DNA of 64,000 nt from Gallionella sp. (lineage in GTDB: Bacteria > Pseudomonadota > Gammaproteobacteria > Burkholderiales > Gallionellaceae), in NCBI GenBank assembly GCA_028688275.1, contig JAQTYN010000001.1, positions 110,724 to 174,723 on the forward strand, given 5' to 3'. Made by a program: the position numbers and the translations under genes. The notes below the pieces were generated by a model. It did not search any database and was not told the origin of the DNA. It saw only the letters and a list, made by a program, of their open reading frames with translations. Shown piece after piece: positions 29,683 to 38,387 of the stretch. Numbering within the stretch: position 1 is the first letter of the stretch; each line of letters begins with the position of its first letter.

Positions 29683-29979
29683 GTAGCTTTCCTTTGATCA
29701 AATTATTCAGGCTATCTGCTGCATAAGATGCGTGTGCGTGCAAAAATTGGGCGCGATATTGCCAAGTTCACCTCAATATTTTGCCAGTATAAGGGGTAAA
29801 GAAGGCAAATGGGTATATCGTGGATAAGCAAAATCAAGCCATCCTGTAGCACGCATTCGCGCTCAATCCCATGCTTGGCGGGCTTTATCCTGCTTCCCGT
29901 GCGCGGCGCGCATGATAAGATAGCACCTTGCATGAGAAAATATACAGTATTCCCTCATTTTGTTTATTAGGAAAAGATA
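29683..29979. other. Divergent promoter gap
   Basis: 297 bases between the transpeptidase and the redoxin gene, which diverge. The one short minus-strand frame inside has no family look. AAGCAGGATAAAGCCCGCCA-like short palindromes appear but nothing firm. Confidence 0.4.
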
Positions 29980-30534
29980 ATGGTCAGCTTGCAACCTCCT
30001 TTGTGTGATTTTGGCTGGAAAGCCCCTGATTTTGATCTGTTGGGCGTGGATGGCAAACGCTATAACCTAGAAAATGCGCGCGGCAAAAATGGTCTGTTGG
30101 TGATGTTTATCTGCAATCATTGCCCTTACGTGCAGTCCATCCGTGACCGCATTGTGCGCGACACCTTGGAGCTGCAACAGCACGGCATCAACACCATTGC
30201 GATTATGTCCAATGATCCTGCGGAATATGCGGAGGATTCGTTCGATAATATGCGCGCCGTGGCGCAGCAATATCAGTTTCCCTTCCCTTACGTATTGGAT
30301 GACACGCAGCAAATCGCCAAAAATTACGATGCGGTATGTACGCCTGATTTCTTTGGTTTCAATGCCAACTTGGAATTGCAATATCGCGGACGACTAGACG
30401 CATCGCGCAAAACCGCTGCGCCTGATGCAGAACGTGATTTATTCAATGCCATGGTGCAAGTCGCACAAACAGGACTCGGGCCACAAGACCAAATCGCCAG
30501 CATGGGTTGTTCAATCAAGTGGAAAGAAGCATGA
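29980..30534 (+). CDS. Thioredoxin-like redoxin (AhpC/TSA-related)
   Basis: 184 residues. N-terminal redoxin fold (GWKAPDFDLLGVDGKRYNLE) and the motif ICNHCPYVQSI, where CNHC replaces the CxxC of TlpA proteins. Many bacteria have this thioredoxin family protein; it probably reduces peroxides or disulfides in the cytoplasm, as no signal peptide is seen. Its stop overlaps the next start (ATGA). Confidence 0.87.
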   Translation: MVSLQPPLCDFGWKAPDFDLLGVDGKRYNLENARGKNGLLVMFICNHCPYVQSIRDRIVRDTLELQQHGINTIAIMSNDPAEYAEDSFDNMRAVAQQYQFPFPYVLDDTQQIAKNYDAVCTPDFFGFNANLELQYRGRLDASRKTAAPDAERDLFNAMVQVAQTGLGPQDQIASMGCSIKWKEA

Positions 30535-31334
30535 AAACTGTCGCCCCGCTGGGCATGAGCGCGGTGTTGAAGGCGGTGATCGCGGCGGTGAAGTTAGCCG
30601 CTGCGGAAGAAATCAAACCGCGTTACACCAAAATCATCCAGCAACGTAAGATGGAAGAGAATTTTGCCGCAGATGTGGCGGAAGCCGTTCACAGTACGTT
30701 GACCAAGAAGCTGCAAGCGATTGCTCAAGTGCCTATTTTGGATGAGAAGATTTCCCCTCAAGAACAGCATGCGTTGTGGTTGTCGGGCGAAGCTTGGATC
30801 ATCAATCCCATTGATAGCTATTCCAATTTAATGCGCGGATTGCCCTACTTTTCTATTTCGGTAGCGTTGTTACGCGAAGGGAAAGTCGCGCTGGGTGTCG
30901 TGTACGCGCCCGTCGATGAGGAATTATTTGTGGCGGAAGCAGGCAAAGGTGCGTTTCTTAACGGACAAAAAATCGTCGGCAGCACCACCGCCAACACATT
31001 AGACGCAGCCCTTGCCAGCGTGGATTTCCGCCGCCTCAACACCTTGTTGATTGCCCGTTTATCCATCCAACCGCCTTACTATACCCATCGTAACTTTGGT
31101 GCGTGTGCCTTGGATTGGTGCTATATCGCCACAGGTCGCTACGACGTGTATTTGCATGGCGGACAGCAACTGTGGGACTACGCCGCAGGCGCGTTAATCT
31201 TGGAAGAAGCGGGTGGTTTTGTATGCTGTATCGAGCAAAATGATTTTGCCCTAGGCAACATCTGGCAACGCTCCGTGATCGCCTCGCGGGATTTAAAATT
31301 GTTTGAAACTTGGCGAGATTGGGTGAGGGGATAA
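30531..31334 (+). CDS. Inositol monophosphatase-like protein, altered metal site
   Basis: 267 residues, ATGA overlap with the redoxin gene. IMPase fold is clear: LREGKVALGVVYAPVDEELF, and WDYAAGALILEEAGG near the C-terminus. The main metal motif, normally DPxDGTxN, reads NPIDSYSN, and the upstream acidic GEE region reads SGEAW. CysQ or SuhB activity is therefore uncertain. It could be a family with changed substrate or a non-catalytic binder. Confidence 0.82.
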   Translation: MKTVAPLGMSAVLKAVIAAVKLAAAEEIKPRYTKIIQQRKMEENFAADVAEAVHSTLTKKLQAIAQVPILDEKISPQEQHALWLSGEAWIINPIDSYSNLMRGLPYFSISVALLREGKVALGVVYAPVDEELFVAEAGKGAFLNGQKIVGSTTANTLDAALASVDFRRLNTLLIARLSIQPPYYTHRNFGACALDWCYIATGRYDVYLHGGQQLWDYAAGALILEEAGGFVCCIEQNDFALGNIWQRSVIASRDLKLFETWRDWVRG

Positions 31335-31374
31335 ACTTTAGATTGACCGAGTGATAACTTAAAGGTTATATTCA

Positions 31375-31836
31375 ATGAAGTTAAGTATTGAAACCAAGCA
31401 TGTTCAACAAGACTTAATGGCATTGAAAGACTTTGACATTAACGCATTTGGTCGGGTGGCTGCCTTGCTTCGAGAGTTGCATGCTAATCAAGGCACAGCA
31501 ATCGGACAAAACCTAATAGATCAGCTCAATTTGCAGGATCGTACCCAAAAAGTGGGCGAGCAGATGATAGGCAATAGCCTGAAAATTCAACAAGAGATGC
31601 TGCGTCGAGACTTGTGGCGTTTCAAACTTTGGCGAGTTGATGCCAAAGGACGACAGCGACTGGAACCATACCGAATCATCTATGGATTTTTTGCGACAAG
31701 TCAATTTCGCAAGACCCCTGAGATACGCATTCTTGCCGTGCCGTGCAGAACATACGAAAAAGAGGATAGCTATGACTACCAACCAGATCACCCTATTACC
31801 CTTCGGGTTAGGGCTGACTACGACGCATACCAATGA
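31375..31836 (+). CDS. Putative RelE/HigB-type toxin
   Basis: 153 residues. The segment LWRFKLWRVDAKGRQRLEPY, then RIIYGFF and EIRILAVPCRTYEKEDSYDY, fits RelE/HigB-like ribonuclease toxins. Toxin-first order with an HTH antitoxin that begins inside its last 65 bases is typical for HigBA. Base composition is lower in GC than the flanks. Confidence 0.7.
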   Translation: MKLSIETKHVQQDLMALKDFDINAFGRVAALLRELHANQGTAIGQNLIDQLNLQDRTQKVGEQMIGNSLKIQQEMLRRDLWRFKLWRVDAKGRQRLEPYRIIYGFFATSQFRKTPEIRILAVPCRTYEKEDSYDYQPDHPITLRVRADYDAYQ

Positions 31837-32224
31837 TGCGCGTCAACGTCAGTTCACTGGCACGCAAGCGGTAGAAATTTACAGGCTGGCTGCTAAACAA
31901 GCAGACCTGAGTGTGGATGATATGTTCGCACAGCTTGAATCGTCTGATACCAGAGTGAAAGGCGCGATGGCGGTCGGGGCGCAGTGGGTGGCGGAAACAT
32001 TTTTATCTCAAACTAGGCCTACACTTGCTACGCTGCGTATGCAAGCAGGATTTTCACAACGTGAACTGGCAAATCGCTTGAATGTATCGCAACCACAAAT
32101 TGCGAAATGGGAGCGACTTGATGCGCCCAATTGGGAATCTAAAACCATTGTGAATTTAGCGAAAGCACTTTCCATGGATGCAAAAGAGTTGTTTGGTGTG
32201 CTGATGGATAGCAGCAAGGGATAA
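31772..32224 (+). CDS. HTH (Xre-type) antitoxin
   Basis: 150 residues from the ATG at 31772 with AGAGGATAGC upstream. C-terminal helix-turn-helix: LRMQAGFSQRELANRLNVSQ followed by PQIAKWER. It should repress the pair and neutralise the upstream toxin. The N-terminal half (about 1-85) is probably the toxin-binding part. Confidence 0.82.
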   Translation: MTTNQITLLPFGLGLTTTHTNDARQRQFTGTQAVEIYRLAAKQADLSVDDMFAQLESSDTRVKGAMAVGAQWVAETFLSQTRPTLATLRMQAGFSQRELANRLNVSQPQIAKWERLDAPNWESKTIVNLAKALSMDAKELFGVLMDSSKG

Positions 32225-32227
32225 AAA

Positions 32228-32665
32228 ATGAATGCTCACTTTAGTTGTTCGGCTATATTTTGCGACGATATTCGGCAAGAGTTGCATGGAAAAATGAGTC
32301 TGATGGGCATCTACAACGGCAGTATGTATGTTCCTGTTTTTCCAATTGTGCTTCCTAAAATATGTGCTTTTTTTGAGTTACGCATCTCTTCGGATTTTAG
32401 AGCGGATGCAGATGCGGTCCTGACGGTCATGAAGGGGGCAGAAAGAATTAATTCGATTACGATACCGCTATCCCCTTTCGATAGCACAATCGAATTGCCA
32501 CACGGCAAAACTGCCGTTGCATTTTCAAGAATCGGCGCGATGGAGTTTCCTGCGATGACCTTTGATGAACCCACACTGATTGAAGTTGTTGTGCAACTCG
32601 ATGGTCAATCAATGGTCGCTGGACGGCTTTGGGTGACTACATTTCCACAGGCTGACGAGACTTAA
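32228..32665 (+). CDS. Conserved hypothetical protein, DUF6941-like
   Basis: 145 residues. The start HFSCSAIFCDDIRQELHGKM and SLMGIY matches a small family of unknown function often found alone in genomes. It is beta-rich with no membrane segment. It begins 3 bp after the antitoxin, so it may be transcribed with the toxin-antitoxin pair. Confidence 0.65.
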   Translation: MNAHFSCSAIFCDDIRQELHGKMSLMGIYNGSMYVPVFPIVLPKICAFFELRISSDFRADADAVLTVMKGAERINSITIPLSPFDSTIELPHGKTAVAFSRIGAMEFPAMTFDEPTLIEVVVQLDGQSMVAGRLWVTTFPQADET

Positions 32666-32707
32666 CGCTTAGCTAGGGCGTTTTCGCACTTCCCACTCGC
32701 CATTTCC

Positions 32708-33172
32708 ATGCCCTACCAAGCTCTCTTTTCCACCCCGTTCGCGATACTCGGCATTCGTTGCACGGACGATGCTTTGACCGAAATCGTCTTTCTCCCACTT
32801 TCGACTCCTGCGCAATCACCGAGCAATGACTTGGCGGCGGAGGTGTGCTGGCAGTTATTGCGCTATGTGGACGATCCCGCCGCGCCATTTGATTTGCCCT
32901 TGGCGTATCGCGCCACGCCGCATCAAGCCAAGGTTTGGCGGGCGTTGTGTGAGATTCCGTGCGGAGAAACGCGCCAATATGGCGAATTAGCCAAAACCTT
33001 GCATTCGGCGGCGCAAGCGGTGGGACAGGCGTGCGGGGCGAATCCGTTGCCCATTGTGATTCCGTGTCATCGGGTGGTGAGTAGCACGGGATTGGGCGGG
33101 TTTATGTTGCACCGCGATGGCGACGCGCTGGACATCAAACGTTGGCTGTTAGCGCATGAACGGGCGATTTGA
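32708..33172 (+). CDS. ogt: Methylated-DNA-protein cysteine methyltransferase
   Basis: 154 residues. Active site IVIPCHRVVSSTGLGGF with acceptor Cys in PCHR, and the helix-turn-helix segment HQAKVWRALCEIPCGETRQY. It repairs O6-alkylguanine by one-time transfer. It overlaps the xerD start region. Confidence 0.93.
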   Translation: MPYQALFSTPFAILGIRCTDDALTEIVFLPLSTPAQSPSNDLAAEVCWQLLRYVDDPAAPFDLPLAYRATPHQAKVWRALCEIPCGETRQYGELAKTLHSAAQAVGQACGANPLPIVIPCHRVVSSTGLGGFMLHRDGDALDIKRWLLAHERAI

Positions 33173-33174
33173 CC

Positions 33175-34068
33175 ATGGACATCCACGCGCTGCTGGATAC
33201 TTTTTGCGATAGCTTATGGCTGGAAGATGGGCTGGCACGCAGCACCTTGGAAAGCTATCGCAGCGATTTGTTGAAGTTTGCCGACTGGCTGGAAGCACAA
33301 CAGCATAAAGCCTTGCTGGACACCACCCACGGCGACATTCAGGCGTATCTCAGTCATCTAGTCGTGCAGCAAGTGCGCACCAGTTCTTCGGGACGGAATT
33401 TGTCGAGCTTGAAGCGGCTGTTTCGCTATTTGCTGCGCGAAAACCAGATTGCCGTTGATCCCACCTTGCAAATTGCCATGCCCAAATTGCCGCGTAATTT
33501 GCCCAAAACCTTGACCGAACACGATGTGGAGCGACTACTCAAGGCACCCGATGTGCAAACGCCGCTGGGCTTGCGCGACCGCACGATGTTGGAAGTGCTG
33601 TACGCCACAGGCTTGCGCGTGTCGGAGTTGGTTAATCTAAGCACCCGACAAGTCAGCATCGCGCAAGGCGTGGTGCAAGTGATGGGCAAAGGCAATAAAG
33701 AACGCCTCGTGCCGCTGGGCGAAGAGGCGTTGGACTGGCTAAAACGCTATGCCGAACAAGGTCGCGGCGTGTTGTTGGCGGGCAGAATCAGCGACGCGCT
33801 GTTTGTCACCGCACGCGGCGAGGCGATGACGCGACAGATGTTTTGGTATCTCATCAAAAAACACGCCCAACGCGGCGGCATCACCCAACCGCTTTCGCCC
33901 CACACCCTGCGCCACGCCTTTGCCACCCACTTGCTCAACCACGGCGCGGACTTGCGCGTGGTGCAACTGCTGTTGGGACATACCGATATTGCCACCACCC
34001 AAATCTACACCTACGTCGCCCGTGAACGCTTGAAAAAACTGCATCAGACTCATCACCCTAGGGGGTGA
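33175..34068 (+). CDS. xerD: Tyrosine recombinase XerD
   Basis: 297 residues from the ATG at 33175. N-terminal SAM-like core-binding domain; catalytic residues are in ATGLRVSELVNL (Arg), HTLRHAFATHLLNHG (His, Arg), LLGHTDIATTQIYTYV (His, Tyr). NHGADLRVVQLLLGH is the XerD/XerC signature. It resolves chromosome dimers at dif with XerC. XerD is favoured over XerC by overall pattern. Confidence 0.92.
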   Translation: MDIHALLDTFCDSLWLEDGLARSTLESYRSDLLKFADWLEAQQHKALLDTTHGDIQAYLSHLVVQQVRTSSSGRNLSSLKRLFRYLLRENQIAVDPTLQIAMPKLPRNLPKTLTEHDVERLLKAPDVQTPLGLRDRTMLEVLYATGLRVSELVNLSTRQVSIAQGVVQVMGKGNKERLVPLGEEALDWLKRYAEQGRGVLLAGRISDALFVTARGEAMTRQMFWYLIKKHAQRGGITQPLSPHTLRHAFATHLLNHGADLRVVQLLLGHTDIATTQIYTYVARERLKKLHQTHHPRG

Positions 34069-34080
34069 GTTGTCTTTTCA
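34053..34080 (+). terminator. Likely intrinsic terminator overlapping xerD stop
   Basis: TCACCC, short loop, GGGTGA, followed by GTTGTCTTTT. The stem includes the xerD stop codon. The next gene is convergent. Confidence 0.45.
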
Positions 34081-34153
34081 ATATAGATTGGAATGGTTGA
34101 GTATTAAAATGCTGTATCGCGGTTAGTTCGCAAGCTATATTCGCAAGCGAGCC

Positions 34154-34708
34154 TTAACGCATTGATATTTCAAGTTTCTGAGGCGATTTTCTTGAAATCA
34201 GCTTGATCGAGCGCGCAAGCCAATGATTGTTTTCTTGAATAATGAGCGTATTGTCCTTAAGCATGTTCGCATAATGCTTATCATGCGAAATGTGCTCTTT
34301 AATCCACCGCATCAATACCCGATGTAGCTTTTCTGAAATAGGCTCATTATTTTTGAATCTTTCACGGTACTTTTTCATCCGTTGAAGAAACATATCATGC
34401 GTCGCTTTGTGTTCCCTCGTAAATTCATACTTGGCTTCCCGCAACAGATTTTCCTCATAAGCAAAATGATTTTCAAGACTCGCTATGAATTGATCGAGCA
34501 GATAAGCGTACTCACCCGTGCTCAACGATCCAAAAAGAGAGCCGTAATAATCCAACTCCGTTGCATCATGTTGATGATCGGTAGACGGTGCTGAAGGGGA
34601 ATGAGGAGTCACTTGGCTGAGTTTGTAAATACATTCGGCAATGCAACGATGCTGCGCGTCGATTGCTGCTATGCCCGTATTCCACTCATCCGACCAGATT
34701 GTTTCCAT
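34154..34708 (-). CDS. Bacteriohemerythrin, copy 1
   Basis: 184 residues from the ATG at 34708 (METIWSDEWNTGIAAIDAQH). Di-iron ligands: H in IDAQHR, HFAYEENLL, HKATHDMF and HISHDKHY. It binds O2 and may store or sense oxygen. A paralogue is at 40682. The insert between the first and second ligand regions is longer than in most hemerythrins. Confidence 0.92.
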   Translation of the reverse strand: METIWSDEWNTGIAAIDAQHRCIAECIYKLSQVTPHSPSAPSTDHQHDATELDYYGSLFGSLSTGEYAYLLDQFIASLENHFAYEENLLREAKYEFTREHKATHDMFLQRMKKYRERFKNNEPISEKLHRVLMRWIKEHISHDKHYANMLKDNTLIIQENNHWLARSIKLISRKSPQKLEISMR

Positions 34709-34782
34709 AATGATATAACCGATTAAAATCCAACCTTTTATTGTAGCAAAATAGTATGGTATTGTCACCGTAGTGCAACAAA

Positions 34783-35057
34783 CTATCTTAACAAAGTCAG
34801 CATTTTACGTATCTCATGCACGCACGATCCACAACCTGTACCCGCCTTAAACACTTCCCAACGGCTGAGTCACTGGTTAAGCCTCGTTCCTCAATGGAAG
34901 TACGTATGGAGGTTTCGCCGACATTGAAGCAAGCGCAGACCGTACGTCCCGCATTGTTAGTGCCTTTTGGCGGGCGAGCCGCAAGGTGTCCTGTGAGGTC
35001 GGCTTGCGTGAGTTGGGTGAACAAAGGATTGTAGTGTGATTGCCCTACGAGCAACAT
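34783..35057 (-). pseudogene. Remnant of assimilatory nitrate reductase C-terminus (BFD-like 2Fe-2S)
   Basis: One frame reads AGRTVCACFNVGETSIRTSI then EERGLTSDSAVG; a shift in a G run at 34857-34859 restores EVFKAGTGCGSCVHEIRKM. Joined, it is the CxCFNVG...GTxCGSC [2Fe-2S] domain found at the C-terminus of NasA and in BFD. Most of the protein, including the molybdopterin domains, is absent and a stop lies just before the first Met. It is a broken leftover. Confidence 0.8.
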
Positions 35058-35091
35058 CGCTTATAGTTGCAAATGGGCTATGATTACGCAT

Positions 35092-35195
35092 GGGGTGCTA
35101 GGCGGCTGAGAAACCGAACCAGCTTGCAATACCCAACGGATTGGACGAGCAAGTTGTGTGGCGCCCGCAGGCGTAGGTAAACAGGGACATTACAA
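35092..35195 (+). promoter_or_regulatory. TPP-riboswitch-like sequence, degenerate
   Basis: GGGGTGC at 35092, GCTGAGA at 35105, TACCC at 35130 and GGCGTAGG at 35170 match conserved blocks of the thiamine pyrophosphate riboswitch in the right order. The 3' block ACCTGATCTGGATAATGCC is not recognisable. The downstream gene is AIM24-like rather than a thiamine gene, so function is doubtful. Confidence 0.3.
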
Positions 35196-35216
35196 TACAA
35201 TCAATAGGAGAATGAC

Positions 35217-36011
35217 ATGGCGATGGACGTAATTGATTATCAGCTACACGGTGACGATATGCAGTTTGTCGAAATCGAACTTGACCCGAGCGAAGCCGCG
35301 ATTGGCGAAGCGGGTAGCATGATGTATATGGAAGACGGGATTCAGATGGATACCGTATTTGGGGATGCGTCGGCGCAACAAGGCGGGCTGTTCGGCAAAT
35401 TATTGGGGGCAGGTAAACGCCTGATTACGGGCGAGTCGCTGTTCACGACCGTGTTTACCAACAAAGGTGTCGGTAAGCGGAAAGTGGCGTTTGCCGCGCC
35501 TTATACAGGCAAAATTATTCCGTTTGATTTGCGCCAATACGGCGGCACGATCATTTGTCAAAAAGATGCTTTCCTGTGCGCCGCGCGGGGCGTGTCGCTG
35601 GGCATTGCGTTCCAGAAAAAAATCGGCGTGGGATTTTTTGGCGGCGAAGGCTTTATCATGCAAAAGCTGGACGGGGATGGAATGGCATTTGTTCACTCTG
35701 GCGGAACAGTGTTGGAACGTCGTCTTGCCCCAGGTGAAGTGTTGCGCGTGGATACGGGATGCGTGGTGGCTTATACCTCGGACGTGGAGTTTGATATTCA
35801 ATACGTCGGCGGGGTAAAAACCGCGCTATTCGGTGGCGAAGGACTGTTCTTCGCCACGCTGTGCGGCCCTGGCACGGTGTGGCTGCAATCACTGCCCTTT
35901 GCACGTCTTGCCTCGCGTATTTTCGCTGCAGCACCTGCTAGACAGGGTGGCGGGGGTTCGGGCGGTGAGCAAGGTGGATTGCTCGGTAATTTGTTAAACG
36001 GTGATAACTGA
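35217..36011 (+). CDS. AIM24/TIGR00266 family protein
   Basis: 264 residues with ribosome site TAGGAG. Beta-rich AIM24 fold: EIELDPSEAAIGEAGSMMYM, GKIIPFDLRQYGGTIICQKD, GCVVAYTSDVEFDIQYVGG, GEGLFFATLCGPGTVWLQS. Ends in a Gly-rich tail. Widespread in bacteria; role unknown, maybe membrane-associated. Confidence 0.9.
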   Translation: MAMDVIDYQLHGDDMQFVEIELDPSEAAIGEAGSMMYMEDGIQMDTVFGDASAQQGGLFGKLLGAGKRLITGESLFTTVFTNKGVGKRKVAFAAPYTGKIIPFDLRQYGGTIICQKDAFLCAARGVSLGIAFQKKIGVGFFGGEGFIMQKLDGDGMAFVHSGGTVLERRLAPGEVLRVDTGCVVAYTSDVEFDIQYVGGVKTALFGGEGLFFATLCGPGTVWLQSLPFARLASRIFAAAPARQGGGGSGGEQGGLLGNLLNGDN

Positions 36012-36018
36012 TGCGTAA

Positions 36019-36050
36019 GGCGGATTCGCCATAGGCAATCCGCCATATTC
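36019..36050 (+). terminator. Likely intrinsic terminator after AIM24 gene
   Basis: GGCGGATT (36019-36026) pairs with AATCCGCC (36037-36044), with inner GCC-ata-GGC. Followed by ATATTCCTCTTT. The T run is weak. Confidence 0.5.
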
Positions 36051-36134
36051 CTCTTTGCATCGGCGACATCAATCAGCTTATCTACACGCGGCGTGTGGCG
36101 GTAAAATGCGCCACCCCCTTTCACGGAGTCTGTG

Positions 36135-36770
36135 ATGAATCTCCCCTTGCGCCCCATTGTTCACACCTTAGGTTTGGTTGAATATCAACCCACTTGGGAA
36201 GCGATGAAACGCTTTACCGCCGACCGCACCGCCGACACGCGGGACGAAATTTGGCTGGTGCAGCATCCGCCCACGTTTACCCAAGGCTTGGCGGGCAAGC
36301 CCGAACATCTGCTTTGCAACAGTGACATTCCTGTGGTCAAAATTGATCGCGGCGGACAAGTGACTTACCACGGCCCTGGGCAAATCGTCGCTTATCTGTT
36401 GTTGGATTTGCGCCGTTGGCACATCGGCGTGCGTGATTTGGTGCGGCTGATGGAGCAAGCCGTGGTGGATTTACTCGGGGAATATGGTGTTGCGGCAAAA
36501 GGGCGGGATGATGCGCCTGGCGTGTATGTGGACGCAGCCAAAATCGCTTCCTTGGGTTTGAAAATCAAAAATGGCTATTGTTATCACGGGTTGGCGTTGA
36601 ATGTGAATATGGATTTAACGCCATTTTCTTACATCAATCCTTGTGGTTATGCGGGCTTGCGCGTCACACAAACCTGCGAACTCGGCATCACCGCTGAGTT
36701 GGGTGAACTACAAGCTCAATTGGCGCAAAACTTGATTCATGGATTGCAACAGCATCTGGAGGCGGTTTGA
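36135..36770 (+). CDS. lipB: Octanoyl-[ACP]:protein N-octanoyltransferase
   Basis: 211 residues, ATG at 36135. LipB core: [20 protein letters not shown], then [20 protein letters not shown] with the active Lys, and the catalytic Cys in [13 protein letters not shown]. It starts lipoate attachment to 2-oxoacid dehydrogenases and the glycine cleavage H protein. lipA is not next to it. Confidence 0.95.
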   Translation: MNLPLRPIVHTLGLVEYQPTWEAMKRFTADRTADTRDEIWLVQHPPTFTQGLAGKPEHLLCNSDIPVVKIDRGGQVTYHGPGQIVAYLLLDLRRWHIGVRDLVRLMEQAVVDLLGEYGVAAKGRDDAPGVYVDAAKIASLGLKIKNGYCYHGLALNVNMDLTPFSYINPCGYAGLRVTQTCELGITAELGELQAQLAQNLIHGLQQHLEAV

Positions 36771-36978
36771 AGCCTTGAGTGTGTGTGGCGTGGCAGGGGT
36801 GCGACAATTTGCCGCATTCTCAAGTCGTTTTTTTTGTTGAATAATGCGTCTGACCAAAAGTTGCTTGGCTTTCAAACGATTAAGATGATCTCTCCTTCAT
36901 CACCGCGTCTCCTCCCAAGGGCAAACAAATCGGCAACTTTTGGTTTTTCTCTTGACCTGAATATCCGCTGCACCGTGA

Positions 36979-37629
36979 TTAAAAACTTGGCGCACACTGT
37001 AAATTCAGCACCTCTCCCGTTTGTGGATGGTTAAAATACAATGCGGTAGCATGGAGATGCGAACGTTGTGCTTCGCGCCCGCCATACAAACTATCACCCA
37101 AAATGGGATGACCTATTGCCAAGAGATGCACGCGTAGCTGATGGGTGCGTCCTGTGATCGGTGTGAGTGCGACGCGGCTGGTGTCGTGCGGTTCGTTATA
37201 GCTCAACACTTGAAAATGGGTTTGCGCGGGTTTGCCGCGCTCAAAATCCACTCGTTGCCGAGGACGGTGTTCCCAATCTGCGCCTAACGGCAGGTCAATT
37301 TCACCCGCTATTTGAGCTAATTTCCCAGCAACCAGCGCGACATACTGTTTTTCAATTTCGCGGCGTTCAAATAAACCCGATAAGGTTCGTTGCATCGCCA
37401 TGCCACGGGCAAAAATCAACAGTCCAGAGGTTGCCATATCCAAACGATGCACAATCAGTGCGTCGGGAAATTCAGTTTGAACACGGGTGGATAAACAATC
37501 TTGCTTATCTTCACCACGTCCAGGCACGGCAAGCAGTCCCGTAGGTTTATTGACTATCAGCAGGTGGTCGTCTTGGAACAGGATGTCCAAACCTGTGTGA
37601 GCGGGTGGGGTGTAGGGTAGGGAAGTCAT
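36979..37629 (-). CDS. RluA family pseudouridine synthase
   Basis: 216 residues from the ATG at 37629. Catalytic Asp in IVHRLDMATSGLLIFAR and typical RTHQLRVHLLAIGHPILGD. No S4 domain, which fits the short RluA group that modifies 23S rRNA U746 and tRNA U32. The exact member is not certain. Confidence 0.9.
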   Translation of the reverse strand: MTSLPYTPPAHTGLDILFQDDHLLIVNKPTGLLAVPGRGEDKQDCLSTRVQTEFPDALIVHRLDMATSGLLIFARGMAMQRTLSGLFERREIEKQYVALVAGKLAQIAGEIDLPLGADWEHRPRQRVDFERGKPAQTHFQVLSYNEPHDTSRVALTPITGRTHQLRVHLLAIGHPILGDSLYGGREAQRSHLHATALYFNHPQTGEVLNLQCAPSF

Positions 37630-37669
37630 TGGTTTTATACTATGGGCGAACAAGAGCGTATGAAACACC

Positions 37670-37714
37670 CTCTCCCCCTGCCCCTCTCCCGTAAACGTGA
37701 GAGGGGAGTTTCGG
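37670..37714. repeat. CCCTCTCCC-type hairpin repeat
   Basis: CCCCTCTCCC, loop GTAAAC, GTGAGAGGGG forms a hairpin in the gap between the RluA-type gene and the esterase. The same family occurs inside the RNase II-like gene near 44910 and upstream of kdpE. Confidence 0.55.
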
Positions 37715-37739
37715 TATTTAGGCTATTATTTAGATGCCC

Positions 37740-38387
37740 CTAAGCCGTCATCCTTTGCGCCAACCACGTTTGTATATCGTCCAACTCGGCGGGGTGCACG
37801 GAATGTTGCATGGGATAGTCGTGCCATTCCACCTCAAAACCGTTTGCTATCAGCGCATCCCGCGAAGCAGTTCCCAATGCGTAAGGCACAATGGGGTCGC
37901 TACGACCGTGCGCCATAAAGATAGGCGTTTGTTGACCCGCGACGGTGACCGCAGCGGCGCAGTCTTTTGCCATCGGTAAATAGGTGGAAAGTGCTAATAC
38001 GCCTGCCAGCGGGGTCGTTAATCTAACCGCGCTGTGCAAAGCAATCGCGCCGCCTTGGGAAAATCCTGATACGAAAATATGGTCGTGTGGTATGCCTAAC
38101 GCCACTTGTTCCGCGATGATGTCGAGCAAAATTTGTTGCGAAGCTGTAATACCCTCCACATCGGGTTGCGCATGAATTTGGTCTTCCACGATGTCGTACC
38201 ACGCCCGCATGATAAAGCCACCGTTGATGGTCACAGGGCGTTTGGGTGCGTTGGGAAAAAGATGTCGCACAGGGGCGGGAAGCTGTAATTCATCCGCGAC
38301 GGGCATAAAGTCGCTGCCGTCCGCGCCCAGTCCATGCAGCCAAATCACCACATAACGGGGATTCCGTCCGCTTTCAATCATCTGCAT
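37740..38387 (-). CDS. Carboxylesterase/phospholipase family hydrolase
   Basis: 215 residues from the ATG at 38387 (ribosome site GGAGGG). Alpha/beta hydrolase: oxyanion LHGLGADGSDF, nucleophile Ser in GFSQGGA, Asp in HGRSDPIVPY and His in QHSVHPAELDD. These enzymes cleave short acyl esters or lysophospholipids in the cytoplasm. It begins inside the last 14 bases of darP. Confidence 0.9.
   Translation of the reverse strand: MQMIESGRNPRYVVIWLHGLGADGSDFMPVADELQLPAPVRHLFPNAPKRPVTINGGFIMRAWYDIVEDQIHAQPDVEGITASQQILLDIIAEQVALGIPHDHIFVSGFSQGGAIALHSAVRLTTPLAGVLALSTYLPMAKDCAAAVTVAGQQTPIFMAHGRSDPIVPYALGTASRDALIANGFEVEWHDYPMQHSVHPAELDDIQTWLAQRMTA

Noticed and set aside
29712..29933. 73-residue minus-strand frame
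   Set aside because: No family look, no ribosome site, lies in a divergent promoter gap.
36783..37034. 83-residue frame after lipB
   Set aside because: Overlaps the RluA-type gene end and has no family features.
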